A stretch of DNA of 64,000 nt from Bradyrhizobium iriomotense (GTDB lineage Bacteria; Pseudomonadota; Alphaproteobacteria; Rhizobiales; Xanthobacteraceae). A program made the translations under genes and the position numbers. Location: NCBI RefSeq assembly GCF_030160715.1, contig NZ_BSOW01000001.1:310001-374000 (forward strand), in the 5' to 3' direction. The notes under the pieces were generated by a model. The model did no database searches and was not told the origin of the DNA. It saw only the letters and a list, made by a program, of their open reading frames with translations. Shown here piece after piece: positions 36,097-45,198 of the stretch (its first letter is position 1; the number at the start of each line of letters is the position of its first letter).

Positions 36097-38958
36097 ATGC
36101 CGACAGTGCGAAGCGGCTCACCGAGCACGGCTAGAGTGCTATTCGGCCCATTTGAGTTGAATGTCGCCGAACGTTCTCTCAGGAAAGCCGAGGAGATTGT
36201 TCCGGTCGGCGGCAGGGCCTTCGATATTCTGATGGCTCTCATCGACCGCGCCGGCGAGGTCGTCACCAAGGGCGAGCTGATGGCCCGGGCCTGGCCCGAC
36301 GTCATTGTCGAGGAAGGCAGTTTACGCGTTCATCTGTCGGCCCTGCGCAAGGCGCTTGGGGACGGACAGTTCGGCAACAAGTACATCTCGAATGTGCAGG
36401 GGCGCGGCTATTGCTTCGTTGCGTCTGTCACGCGGCCGCCGGAGAGGCAGGATGGCCTAGCCGCGTTTTCGGGCGTGTCTAATCTGCCGCCGGCGCTTGG
36501 CCGCATGGTCGGTCGCGACGACGCGGTTCGTGAGATATGCGCCAGGATGCAGACGGAGCGGCTGGTAACTGTTCTGGGGACAGGCGGCATCGGGAAGACG
36601 ACGATCGCTGTCGCGGTCGGGCACGCCGCGTTGGCGGACTTCTCCGAGGCGGTTTCCTTCGTAGATCTTTCGGCGTTGAAGGACAAGGAGCAGGTCTTTG
36701 GCGCCGTCATCGCCGCGCTCGGCGTCAATCCGCGGTTTGACGACCCGGAAGAGGCGCTGCTCAGGATCCTACGCGACCGGAAGGCGCTCATCATTCTGGA
36801 TGGCTGCGAGCATCTCGTTGACAAGGCGGCGGAGATTACCGATCGCATTTTTCGGAGCACGCGGAACGTCCATGTGCTCGCGACCAGTCGGGAAGCGTTG
36901 CAAGTTGCCGGGGAAGGCGTGTTCCATCTTGTTCCGCTGGATTGTCCGCCGGAACAGGAGGGGCAGACGGCGACACAGGTTCTTTCTTATTCCGCTGCCC
37001 GCCTCTTTGCCGAGCGCATGAGTGCGCGCGGCAGCGACTTTTCTCTCAGCGACGGTGAGGCCCCCGTTGTGGCCGAGATCTGCCGCAGGCTCGACGGTAT
37101 CGCGCTCGCGATCGAGCTGGCCGCCGGAAGAGCAGCGACGTTCGGCGTAAGGGATACGTTGTCGAGGCTGGGGTCGCGCCTTGATCTCCTGAAATTCGGC
37201 CGACGGACCGCAAATCCGAGACATCAGACGCTGCGGGCCACGCTGGACTGGAGTCACGACCAGCTTTCGGAGGTGGAGCGAATTGTGCTGAGACGCGTCG
37301 GAATTTTTGTGGGGCACTTTACGCTCGAGGCGGCCGTTGCAGTAGCCGAGGGAGATGGCGTCGGCCGCGCCTCCGTCGTAGATGCTGTGGGAACTCTGGT
37401 CGACAAGTCGCTGATCGGAGTTTTGGCCGACACCCGCGGAACGTCTTACCGATTGCTCGATACAACGCGGGCGTACACGCTGGAAAAGCTCGCCACCTGT
37501 GGCGAGCACAACTCCGTTGCGGCGCGGCACGCCGACTACTCGATCGGATTGCTGGAAGCCAATAGCGTCAACCTCTTTGATCTGCGCGCCTCGGAGACGG
37601 CAACACAGGCGGTGCGGGATTATCTCGGAAATGTCCGAGCCGCGCTTGAATGGAGCTTCGGTCCCAACGGAAACGACCGCACGTCGCTAAGACTGGCGGC
37701 CGCGGCCGCGCAGTTGTTTGTCGCCATGTCGCTCCTGCCGGAATGCCGGCACTGGATGGAGAGGGCGACCGACCGGATGACCCCGGACTGCGATCAGCGA
37801 GAGCAAATGGAGATTCACGCTTCGCTCGCGTTGTCGCTCATGTTTACCGAAGGCAACAGCCAGCAGGTTCGCGACGCCTTCGAGACGGCGCTGACGTTCG
37901 CCGAGCAGCGCGAAGATGCCTATCAGACGATGCGTCTTTTGAGTGGATTGTCGATGTACTTTCACCGCATCATCGATGCGGCCGGCAGCCTCGAGCTTGC
38001 GTTGCGCAGCGAAGTCGTTGCAAGGAAGACGCGAAACCCGGACGACGCAATCCTTGCCGATTCGATGCTGGGGAGCGCCTACTACATGCTGGCCGATCAT
38101 TTCCGGGCCCAGCAGCATCTCGAACGATCCTTGCGTAGTTCGCCGCGCCATCGACGGTTCAATGCAACGCAGTACCTGTTCGATCCCCGCACCACGTCGC
38201 TGTTCAATCTCACGCGATCGCACTGGTTCGCGGGCAACCTCGACCGGGCCGCGCGCTGTGCGGAAATGACCGTTGAGGAGGCCGATAGGTCGGATCATCC
38301 GATTGCCCTGTGTCGCGCGCTCATGCTGACGATGCCGTACTACTTCTGGATCGACGATGTCGATCAGGTCAAACGCAGCCTTTCGAGGTTCGAGCTGACC
38401 GCGGAAAAATATTCGCTGGCGCCGTTTCGTGCCGTCGCGCTAGGACTGAGGGGACGTTACCTGGTGCGCATCGGTGAGACCGGCGACGGCATCCAGCATC
38501 TGTGGGACAGCCTGGAGGGTCTTGCGCGTCAGCGCTATGAAATGCTGGTCACGGATTTCGTTTCCGAGCTGGCGGTTTGCCTGGCGAAACGGAACGAGCG
38601 CGTGGAGGCGCTTAAGCTACTGGATGAATCGATCGCCGTTCAGATCACCTCCAAGAGGCCTCTCCATCTTCCGGCGCTGCTTATGGCAAAGGGGCTGACA
38701 CATGCGTGCGGGAGGGCGCCGGACGTCCAACAGGCCGAACATTGCCTGCAAAAGGCAATGGATCTGGCAGATCAGCAATCGGCGCTCTCGTTCCAGTTGC
38801 GAGCAGGACTGGAGCTTGCTCGTATTTGGATCGGGCGCGGTGACATCCGGAGGGCCGGTGATCTGATCAAGCCAATTTACGACCGCTTCTCCGAAGGATT
38901 CGCAACGCCTGATCTGAAATCAGCGAGGGGCATGCTCGAACTGACTTCGGTCCAATAA
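36097..38958 (+). CDS. Winged-helix / STAND-ATPase transcriptional regulator 2
   Basis: 953 residues from ATG 36097, preferred for its GGAG site; GTG 36058 would add 13 residues. The architecture is as in regulator 1: winged helix (LFGPFELNVAERSL, GSLRVHLSALRKALGDGQFG), Walker A GTGGIGKTT (Lys167), Walker B LIILDGCEHL, sensor ATSREALQVAGE, GIALAIELAAGRAA, then about 480 residues of helical repeats. It is closer to regulator 3 in the winged helix and to regulator 1 in overall length. It starts 79 bp after regulator 1, so co-transcription is likely. No target gene can be named. Confidence 0.88.
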   Translation: MPTVRSGSPSTARVLFGPFELNVAERSLRKAEEIVPVGGRAFDILMALIDRAGEVVTKGELMARAWPDVIVEEGSLRVHLSALRKALGDGQFGNKYISNVQGRGYCFVASVTRPPERQDGLAAFSGVSNLPPALGRMVGRDDAVREICARMQTERLVTVLGTGGIGKTTIAVAVGHAALADFSEAVSFVDLSALKDKEQVFGAVIAALGVNPRFDDPEEALLRILRDRKALIILDGCEHLVDKAAEITDRIFRSTRNVHVLATSREALQVAGEGVFHLVPLDCPPEQEGQTATQVLSYSAARLFAERMSARGSDFSLSDGEAPVVAEICRRLDGIALAIELAAGRAATFGVRDTLSRLGSRLDLLKFGRRTANPRHQTLRATLDWSHDQLSEVERIVLRRVGIFVGHFTLEAAVAVAEGDGVGRASVVDAVGTLVDKSLIGVLADTRGTSYRLLDTTRAYTLEKLATCGEHNSVAARHADYSIGLLEANSVNLFDLRASETATQAVRDYLGNVRAALEWSFGPNGNDRTSLRLAAAAAQLFVAMSLLPECRHWMERATDRMTPDCDQREQMEIHASLALSLMFTEGNSQQVRDAFETALTFAEQREDAYQTMRLLSGLSMYFHRIIDAAGSLELALRSEVVARKTRNPDDAILADSMLGSAYYMLADHFRAQQHLERSLRSSPRHRRFNATQYLFDPRTTSLFNLTRSHWFAGNLDRAARCAEMTVEEADRSDHPIALCRALMLTMPYYFWIDDVDQVKRSLSRFELTAEKYSLAPFRAVALGLRGRYLVRIGETGDGIQHLWDSLEGLARQRYEMLVTDFVSELAVCLAKRNERVEALKLLDESIAVQITSKRPLHLPALLMAKGLTHACGRAPDVQQAEHCLQKAMDLADQQSALSFQLRAGLELARIWIGRGDIRRAGDLIKPIYDRFSEGFATPDLKSARGMLELTSVQ

Positions 38959-39139
38959 CGCACAAGTGAAGGTCAGGCAGCAGATGTGCCTGCTGCAAGC
39001 GTTCCGGCTCGGCCATGACCGCAGCCGGATCGGCCATTCCAAGGGACGGGCGCTCTGGTCACGCCACATACGCGCTGGTACCTTGTACACAGAATGTCGC
39101 GCAACGGAGCATGACATCCGTCGTGTTGAGCTGAGAGCT

Positions 39140-40816
39140 ATGTCTGGTAGTGCTGTCCGCGGGCTGAGTTTCGGTCCTTTTGAATTGTTGCGTGATCAGA
39201 GAGTGCTGCTGCGCGACGGCGTTGTTCTTCCCTTGGGCGATCGCGCTCTGGATCTTTTGGTCTACCTCGCCGAGCGGCCTGGTGAGATCGTCGCGAAGAA
39301 GGAGCTGATCGATCACGTCTGGCCTAGTGTGAACGTGGAGGAGGGTAGTCTCCGCGTGCACATCGCGGCCATCCGCAAGGCGCTCGGAGATGGTCAGTTC
39401 GGCGACCGATACATCGCAAACGTCCAGGGCAGGGGATATTCCTTTATCGGCGCCATCAATCGCGAAGCAGGCGCGGCCAGCACGGATGACATCTCCCATA
39501 GTCGGCTGCCTCTGCGTCACGCCAGAATGATTGGCCGGGATGCGGTGGTCGCCGAGGTCAAGGACGGACTGCGGGAGGACCGGTTCGTCACCCTGCTCGG
39601 TCCCGGCGGGATCGGGAAGACGACCATTGCCGTGGACGTCGGTCATGCCGTTGCGGAGGAATTCGACGGGGAGGCGTTTTTTGTCGACCTGGCAAGCCTC
39701 ACGGATCCGCAGCACGTTGCGAGGACGATCGGCACATCGCTGGGGCTCGGCCTGGGATCCAGTGCGCCGGATCAGGAGCTGGTCGAGCTCGTTCGCTCGA
39801 GAAGGCTGCTCGTCATTCTCGACAATTGCGAGCACGTCATTGACGCTGTCGCATCGATCGCCGAGCAGCTCTACCAGGAAGCGGCGCAGGTCCATATTCT
39901 GGCGACGAGCCGTGAAATGCTGAGGGTCGAGGGCGAGCGCTGCTACCACGTGCCTCCCTTCGAAGTCCCACCTGGTGATTCCGGGCAAACGGCAGATGCC
40001 ATACGCCGGTTTCCGGCGGTGCAATTGTTCGCCGATCGCGTGATGAAGGACCGAGGTTCCGCTCTCGGCGACGCGGAGATCCTGCTGGTGGTGGAGATGT
40101 GCCGAGAGCTGGATGGCGTACCTCTCGCGATCGACTTGGCGGCGAGACATGCTGCGGGGCTCGGCGTCAAGAACACCTTTGCCCGTTTGGCGTCCCGTGC
40201 CGAGCTGATGAAGCTGGACCACCGGACCAATGTCGCGCGACACCGGACCTTGAAGGCGACACTTGATTGGAGCGCCGATCTGCTGACGGAGTTCGAGAGC
40301 ATTGTCTTTCGCCGCATCGCGCCCTTCGTCGATTATTTCACGCTGGAGGGGGCGCGCTATGTCGCTGGCGACAGCGATTGGAGCGAGGGGCAATTTTTCG
40401 ATGCGATCGCGGGTCTGGCCGGCAAGTCCCTGATTGCGACTCGGCTGGTGCAGGGACAGCCGCACTATCGGCTGCTCAACACGACGCGGGCTTACGCTCT
40501 CGACAGGCTGGAGGAACATGCCGAAGCCGATGCAATCTTCGCGCGGCATGCCCGGTACATGACGGAGCAACTGGAATCCCAATCGCCTTCACCCCCTCCG
40601 CAAGGGACTGAAAGAGCCGCGGTCTGGTCCAGCCAACTCAGCGACATCCGCGCGGCGCTGGAATGGAGCGTCGGGCCGCGTGGTGACAGCGAGATCGCGA
40701 GGCGACTCGCGACGGCCAGTGCGGCCTTTGATCGAGCACAAGGCGGACCCGTCTCCGCGGTTCGAGAGCATACGGAACATGCGCGCGGCCGTCCGCAAGC
40801 CGGCGTCAAGGCCTGA
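39140..40816 (+). CDS. Winged-helix / STAND-ATPase transcriptional regulator 3, C-terminally truncated
   Basis: 558 residues from ATG 39140; upstream in-frame sequence to 38966 is unrelated. The winged helix (LSFGPFELLRDQRV, GSLRVHIAAIRKALGDGQFG) and STAND ATPase (GPGGIGKTT with Lys160, LLVILDNCEHV, ATSREMLRVEGE) are intact. Similarity to regulators 1 and 2 stops at about EIARRLATASA (near 40725), and an unrelated tail follows before a stop. About 390 residues of the sensor repeats are missing, so it could be constitutively active, dependent on the neighbours, or decaying. Confidence 0.82.
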   Translation: MSGSAVRGLSFGPFELLRDQRVLLRDGVVLPLGDRALDLLVYLAERPGEIVAKKELIDHVWPSVNVEEGSLRVHIAAIRKALGDGQFGDRYIANVQGRGYSFIGAINREAGAASTDDISHSRLPLRHARMIGRDAVVAEVKDGLREDRFVTLLGPGGIGKTTIAVDVGHAVAEEFDGEAFFVDLASLTDPQHVARTIGTSLGLGLGSSAPDQELVELVRSRRLLVILDNCEHVIDAVASIAEQLYQEAAQVHILATSREMLRVEGERCYHVPPFEVPPGDSGQTADAIRRFPAVQLFADRVMKDRGSALGDAEILLVVEMCRELDGVPLAIDLAARHAAGLGVKNTFARLASRAELMKLDHRTNVARHRTLKATLDWSADLLTEFESIVFRRIAPFVDYFTLEGARYVAGDSDWSEGQFFDAIAGLAGKSLIATRLVQGQPHYRLLNTTRAYALDRLEEHAEADAIFARHARYMTEQLESQSPSPPPQGTERAAVWSSQLSDIRAALEWSVGPRGDSEIARRLATASAAFDRAQGGPVSAVREHTEHARGRPQAGVKA

Positions 40817-40989
40817 GGCGACGTCAGTCGTCGTCGGCGCAATCGCATACAAGTCCTCGCAGTTCCCTCCAAGCGTCGTCAGTCCGCTATGAGCATGCTG
40901 CGGCCGGCAGAAGGAACACTTCCGCTGATCAAGTGTGTATTCGCCCGAGGGGCGGCCGGCACAGCGTGCTGGTCGCGTTCGAGGCGTCA

Positions 40990-41325
40990 ATGTCTTCAAA
41001 CAGGTACCCTCCCAGCATGAACCGTCGACTCAACCAGGGCCAGCTTTGGCTGGCGTTCCTTGCGCGAGGGCGCCTGCGTCTGGCCTTGTTGAGCGTTCTG
41101 GCCACTCCTCTTCCCTCCCTTGCGCAGGGAACGTCGGAAGAGCGGCGTGCGTGCACGCCCGATGTGCTTCGCCTCTGCAGCGCCTTCATCCCCGACGCCG
41201 ATGACATCACGACTTGTCTCAGACAAAAGCAGCGAGAGCTCAGCGATGCGTGCAGGCAGGTCATTGGGGCTTCCGCGAAGCCGTCCGATGGCGGTGCGGA
41301 CGCGCGCAGACGCATGGCACGATAG
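40990..41325 (+). CDS. Small exported cysteine-containing protein
   Basis: 111 residues from ATG 40990 (GAGG just upstream); ATG 41017 is an alternative. A signal sequence (RLRLALLSVLATPLPSLAQG) precedes a domain with ACTPDVLRLCSAF, TTCLRQKQ and DACRQVI. This C-x6-C ... C-x(9-10)-C pattern is found in many small periplasmic proteins of Bradyrhizobium and relatives. Four Cys probably form two disulfides. Function unknown. The NDH-2 frame begins shortly downstream. Confidence 0.72.
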   Translation: MSSNRYPPSMNRRLNQGQLWLAFLARGRLRLALLSVLATPLPSLAQGTSEERRACTPDVLRLCSAFIPDADDITTCLRQKQRELSDACRQVIGASAKPSDGGADARRRMAR

Positions 41326-41516
41326 GCATCGCCCCAGAGCGGCGTCGCCACATCGCGGCGCAGGCTTCGCGTGCGCAACCTGCCGGCCGTACGACGGTCT
41401 CGAAACCGCGATGCGGCACGAACGTTCTCCATATCGCAACGTCGTTCAAGAAGGGATCGGGAGGTCGCGGTATCGGGAGTCCGGCCAGGGGCGCACAAAA
41501 CTCCACGGGTGGACCA

Positions 41517-42825
41517 TTGAGCACAGTGTTGACCAGATCCTCACCCCCTGAGACGTCGTCTATCGCTGCTACGGCATCGCAGAAGAAGCGCGTCGTGATC
41601 GTCGGCGCCGGATTTGCAGGCGTCGCGGCCGCGCGTGCGCTGCGGCGATCCGACGTCGAGATCCTGTTGATCGACCGGCGCAATCATCACATCTTCCAGC
41701 CGCTGCTCTATCAGGTGGCCACCGCGGTCCTGGCGCCGTCGGAAATCGCTGCGCCTATCCGCCAGCTGGAAGTGAAGCAGAAGAACCTCAGCGTGCTGCT
41801 GGCCGAGGTCAAGGCCATCGATGTGCGCACCCGCATCGTCCAGGCGGCTTGCCTAGGAAGCGGAACGCTCGCGTTCGGATATGACTTTCTGATTGTCGCC
41901 CCCGGAATGCGCCCGAGCTATTTCGGTCACGACGAGTTTGCGCGGTTCGCGCCGGGCCTCAAGAGTCTCAATGATGCCGAAGCGATCCGAACCAGGATCC
42001 TCAGTGCCTTCGAATTCGCCGAATCGACTGATGACGAGGCGGAGCGTGCGCGCCAGATGACGTTCGTCCTGGTGGGCGCAGGCCCGACAGGCGTCGAGCT
42101 TGCCGCGTCGATTGCTCACCTGGTTTCTGTGACCCTGCGCAAGAATTTTCGCAACATCGATCCCACCAACAGCCGCATCATATTGCTGGACGGTGGCCCG
42201 CGCGTTCTTCCGACCTTTGCGGAATCGCTGTCGCGAAAGGTGACAGATCGGCTCGAGAAGCTCGGCGTGCAGGTCCGCACGGGCGTGAAGGTCGACAAGG
42301 TCGACGGCCAGGGCGTGATCGCGGCCGGCGAACGGATCGCAAGCGCCACGGTGGTCTGGACCGCAGGCGTTGCCGCCTCGCCGGTCATAAAGATGCTCGG
42401 AACGACGGTGGATCGCGCAGGACGCGCCATTGTCGATCCCTATCTCAGCATCGTGGAGGCTCCCGATGTGTTTGTCGTGGGCGACGCAGCTGCCATCGTG
42501 CAGGATGGGCACCCGGTCCCGGGGGTGGCGCAGGCGGCGATCCAGCAAGGACGATATGTGGGACGAGTGATCGCCGAGCGGATCGGCGGTCGCAAGGAGT
42601 TTCGCCCCTTCCGTTATCGGAGCAAGGGCAACATGGCGGTCGTCGGCCGGAATTTTGCGATCTTGGAGGCAGGCCGCTTGCGCACGAGCGGCTTCCTGAC
42701 CTGGTTTGTCTGGGCATGTGCTCGCACTGCCGCAGCTTCAGAACCGGTTCCGGGTGCAGACACAGTGGCTGTGGTCATATCTGACGGGTCAGCGCAGCTC
42801 GCGTCTCATTCGGGAGACTTCGTAA
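41517..42825 (+). pseudogene. ndh: Type II NADH dehydrogenase (NDH-2), frameshifted near its 3' end
   Basis: Peripheral membrane flavoenzyme that by family oxidises NADH and reduces quinone without proton pumping. FAD-binding RVVIVGAGFAGVAAARAL, NAD-binding FVLVGAGPTGVELAASIA and FVVGDAAAIVQ are all visible. The frame runs correctly to LTWFVW (42713). The expected C-terminus (HVLALPQLQNRFRVQTQW, then SYLTGQRSSRLIRE) continues in the +1 frame from 42715 to a stop at 42823-42825. In the original frame an unrelated tail runs to 43157. No ATG start exists: TTG 41517 (after GGTGGA) or GTG 41526. Either a real pseudogene or a sequence error. Confidence 0.82.
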
Positions 42826-42862
42826 TCGATGAGTTCGGACAAGCAAAAGCTGGGTATCTTCG

Positions 42863-43318
42863 GTGTTTTCCTCGGGGGACGGATCCATTGTCACCGCTCT
42901 GGCGGCCCTGGCTGGCACGGCCGTGGGCGGGTTCACCAGTGTTTTTGCCGGGTGGCTATCGCAGCGCTTGCAGGTTCGCGCGCAATGGTTCGCGCGCGAG
43001 AATAATCGCCGACAGGTGCTTTACCGGGAATTCATCGAGGAAGCCTCCAAGTGCTACATCGATGCGCTCCAGCATGACGATGCCGACATTCCCAGCCTGG
43101 TCGGTCTGTATGCGAAGCTTGGACGAATGCGAGTTCTGTCGTCCGATGCCGTGGTGAAGAGTGCCGACGAGATCGCCAAGAAGATCCTGGACACCTATCT
43201 GGAGCCGGATAAGAGCTTCATGGTGCTCCGGGACATGGCGAAGAATGGCACGATCGATCTCCTCTATCAGTTCAGCATGACCTGTCGCGAGGAATTCGAG
43301 CGGGCCGAACACTTCTAG
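42863..43318 (+). CDS. Hypothetical protein with possible N-terminal membrane segment
   Basis: 151 residues from GTG 42863. The N-terminus has a hydrophobic Gly/Ala-rich segment (IVTALAALAGTAVGGFTSVF), followed by a helical, charged domain (WFARENNRRQVLYREFIEEA, YIDALQHDDADI, LVGLYAKLGRMRVLSSD). I do not know a function. An ATG at 42829 starts a short frame (SSDKQKLGIFGVFLG) that would join this one if a run of five Gs (42874-42878) had four, so the true N-terminus may be longer. The gene overlaps only the spurious tail of the broken ndh. Confidence 0.68.
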   Translation: MFSSGDGSIVTALAALAGTAVGGFTSVFAGWLSQRLQVRAQWFARENNRRQVLYREFIEEASKCYIDALQHDDADIPSLVGLYAKLGRMRVLSSDAVVKSADEIAKKILDTYLEPDKSFMVLRDMAKNGTIDLLYQFSMTCREEFERAEHF

Positions 43319-43350
43319 TTTCCAGAAAAGCTGTATCCAGAGCAAAAGAA

Positions 43351-43376
43351 GGCCGATAGCATCGTTGCTATCGGCC
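43351..43376 (+). terminator. Hairpin terminator after the hypothetical gene
   Basis: A perfect 10-bp stem, GGCCGATAGC (43351-43360) with GCTATCGGCC (43367-43376), and a 6-nt loop, 33 bp past the stop. An A-rich run precedes it and only a weak T-containing tail follows, so termination may be partly Rho-assisted. Confidence 0.7.
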
Positions 43377-43673
43377 TAGTTTGACCTTGCGTGAAAATCC
43401 GAGCGTCTCGGGAGGATGAGCGCCCAATCCCGCAGGTCAGTGTCGGGGGCGACGATCCGGGCCATCGTCGCAGCGCAGCCGACCGAGCCAATCTAGGCGG
43501 CGGAGAGCCTCGTCTCTTGTACGAAGCTGCCGCGACTGGTCGCGGGGCGCTCCAATCGCGACGATGATCGCCGGAGGCGCAAGCAGGTCCCAGAAGAAGC
43601 AAGGACATCCGAGAGATCAATTTGGATGAGGCGTAGATGTCTTCGCAGCACTGACGCCACCCGGAGCTGTACC
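43377..43673. other. Intergenic region between terminator and exported protein gene
   Basis: With the terminator just before it, this makes a gene-free stretch of 355 bp (43319-43673). I find no coding frame with family similarity, no clear promoter and no repeat here. Confidence 0.4.
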
Positions 43674-43994
43674 ATGATGGTTAGAATCGCCTCCGCACTC
43701 ATGTCCATCGCGCTCAACGGAGCCACGATTCCGACGGCGGTCGCGGAATGTGGCTCGCCGCATCAAGTCACGGCGCCGCGGCTGCGATGGACTGCGATAC
43801 GCAGTCAGATCGATCGCGCCGCCGACCGCGAGGCCGTATGCCGGATCTATGCCGCATCCTTCTACGAATTGGTGACGATGCGCCAGGCGGCGGCCGGCTG
43901 CATTCACGACGCGGATCACGGTCGGGATGTCGCCGAGCTCGATTCGGAAATCGACGTGTTCAACGATTTGTTGGCAAGCCAGTGCAGCGGCTGA
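43674..43994 (+). CDS. Small exported protein of unknown function
   Basis: 106 residues from ATG 43674 (GGAG upstream; a second ATG follows at once); an upstream in-frame extension to 43626 is unlikely. Signal peptide VRIASALMSIALNGATIPTAVA. The mature part starts ECGSPH and is helical with four Cys (ECGS, AVCRIY, AGCIHD, SQCSG), suggesting two disulfides. RAADREAVCRIYAASFYELV may be a helix pair. I do not recognise the family. Confidence 0.65.
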   Translation: MMVRIASALMSIALNGATIPTAVAECGSPHQVTAPRLRWTAIRSQIDRAADREAVCRIYAASFYELVTMRQAAAGCIHDADHGRDVAELDSEIDVFNDLLASQCSG

Positions 43995-44032
43995 GCACGG
44001 CTCTCGCAGTTTCGTCAACGAGGTGCTGTTCC

Positions 44033-44209
44033 ATGCTTCTCCTGCTTCTCATCGCGCCCTGGATATGGCGCCGGATCGCTTCGACATCACTGCTGGCGGC
44101 CGTCCGCCAGAACAGGGTTTCGATCCGTAACCGGTCCGGCAATCCCGCCGTCAATCGACGTCGCAAACAGCAGCAAGCCGGTTCTGAGGGCGGCAATCCC
44201 GTTCAATAA
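44033..44209 (+). CDS. Possible small membrane peptide
   Basis: 58 codons from ATG 44033, with GAGG about 9 bases upstream. It starts MLLLLLIAPWIWRRIA, a short hydrophobic N-terminus followed by a basic, Arg/Gln-rich tail (NRRRKQQQAGSEGG). It could be a small anchored peptide or a chance frame; only the ribosome-binding site and composition support it. Confidence 0.28.
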   Translation: MLLLLLIAPWIWRRIASTSLLAAVRQNRVSIRNRSGNPAVNRRRKQQQAGSEGGNPVQ

Positions 44210-44264
44210 GGCAAATGGCACGTGCGTCACATTCGGCGCAATGACACAACCAGACAGGTGGCTC

Positions 44265-45197
44265 ATGCCCAAAGCAGCGTCGACGGCAATCGATAGTTCT
44301 CGCGCGAAAGCGACGGTCTCTCGCCTTTTCGTTCTCGAACTGAACGCCGGGAAGATACACACGATGAAAACGGATGGTTCGGACCGTAAGACGATCGTGA
44401 CCGGCTGCTGGCTCCCGGACGGCATCGTCGTCGACGTCGAGGCTGGCCACATCTACTGGACGAATATGGGCGTTCCCAACCTGAACGACGGTTCGATCGA
44501 GCGCGCGGATCTCGACGGCGGCAATCGCAAGGTGATCATTGCGAAGGGCGTGACGACCCATACGCCAAAGCAGATCATCCTCGAGAAGGCGAGCGGAAAG
44601 TTGTACTGGTGCGACCGCGAAGGCATGCGCGTCATGCGTTGTAATCTCGACGGATCCCGCTGCGAGACGCTCATCGAAGCCGGGCACGGCGATAATGACA
44701 GCAAGGATCAGACGAGGTGGTGCGTCGGGCTGACGATCGATCCCAAGCACGACAAGATCTACTGGACGCAGAAAGGCCCGGACAATGCCGGGCGCGGCCG
44801 CATCTTCCGCGCCAATGTCGAGATTCCGGCCGGGCAGACGGCGGCAAACCGGTCCGACATCGAGGTATTCTATGACGCCTTGCCCGAACCGATCGACCTC
44901 GAGCTCGATCTGAAGAACCGCGTCCTTTACTGGACCGATCGCGGCGATCCGCCTCGCGGCAACACCGTCAACAGGGCGTCGATCGACAACAAGTCGGCCG
45001 AGCCGGAAATCGTGGTGACCCACCTCATGGAAGGCATCGGGATTGCGTTGGATGTGCCCGGTGATCGCATGTTCGTCACGGACTTCGCAGGCTCGGTCTA
45101 TACGGCGCGTCTGGATGGATCCGGCGAACGGAACTTCCTCTACGCCCAGGGCAACCTCACCGGCATCGCCTATGCCGAAATCCCGCAGGAGAACTGA
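44265..45197 (+). CDS. YWTD-repeat (LDL-receptor class B-like) beta-propeller protein
   Basis: 310 residues from ATG 44265, preceded by AGGTGG; ATG 44241 would add eight residues. Repeated blades are visible: GHIYWTNMG, GKLYWCDREG, DKIYWTQKG and RVLYWTDRGD, each followed by a DLDG/NLDG-type turn, consistent with a six-bladed propeller. No signal peptide is seen, so it is probably cytoplasmic. It ends 1 bp before the 3-hydroxyacyl-CoA dehydrogenase start, so the two are coupled. Possibly a lactonase-like or binding protein; no catalytic residues can be assigned. Confidence 0.8.
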   Translation: MPKAASTAIDSSRAKATVSRLFVLELNAGKIHTMKTDGSDRKTIVTGCWLPDGIVVDVEAGHIYWTNMGVPNLNDGSIERADLDGGNRKVIIAKGVTTHTPKQIILEKASGKLYWCDREGMRVMRCNLDGSRCETLIEAGHGDNDSKDQTRWCVGLTIDPKHDKIYWTQKGPDNAGRGRIFRANVEIPAGQTAANRSDIEVFYDALPEPIDLELDLKNRVLYWTDRGDPPRGNTVNRASIDNKSAEPEIVVTHLMEGIGIALDVPGDRMFVTDFAGSVYTARLDGSGERNFLYAQGNLTGIAYAEIPQEN

Positions 45198-45198
45198 T

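Noticed and set aside
39059..40582. 507-codon minus-strand frame opposite STAND regulator 3
   Set aside because: No motif or signal peptide; the plus strand has the winged helix and Walker sites.
42826..43157. C-terminal tail of the NDH-2 frame as real protein
   Set aside because: It is unrelated to NDH-2, overlaps the following gene in another frame, and the true C-terminus is readable in the +1 frame up to 42825.
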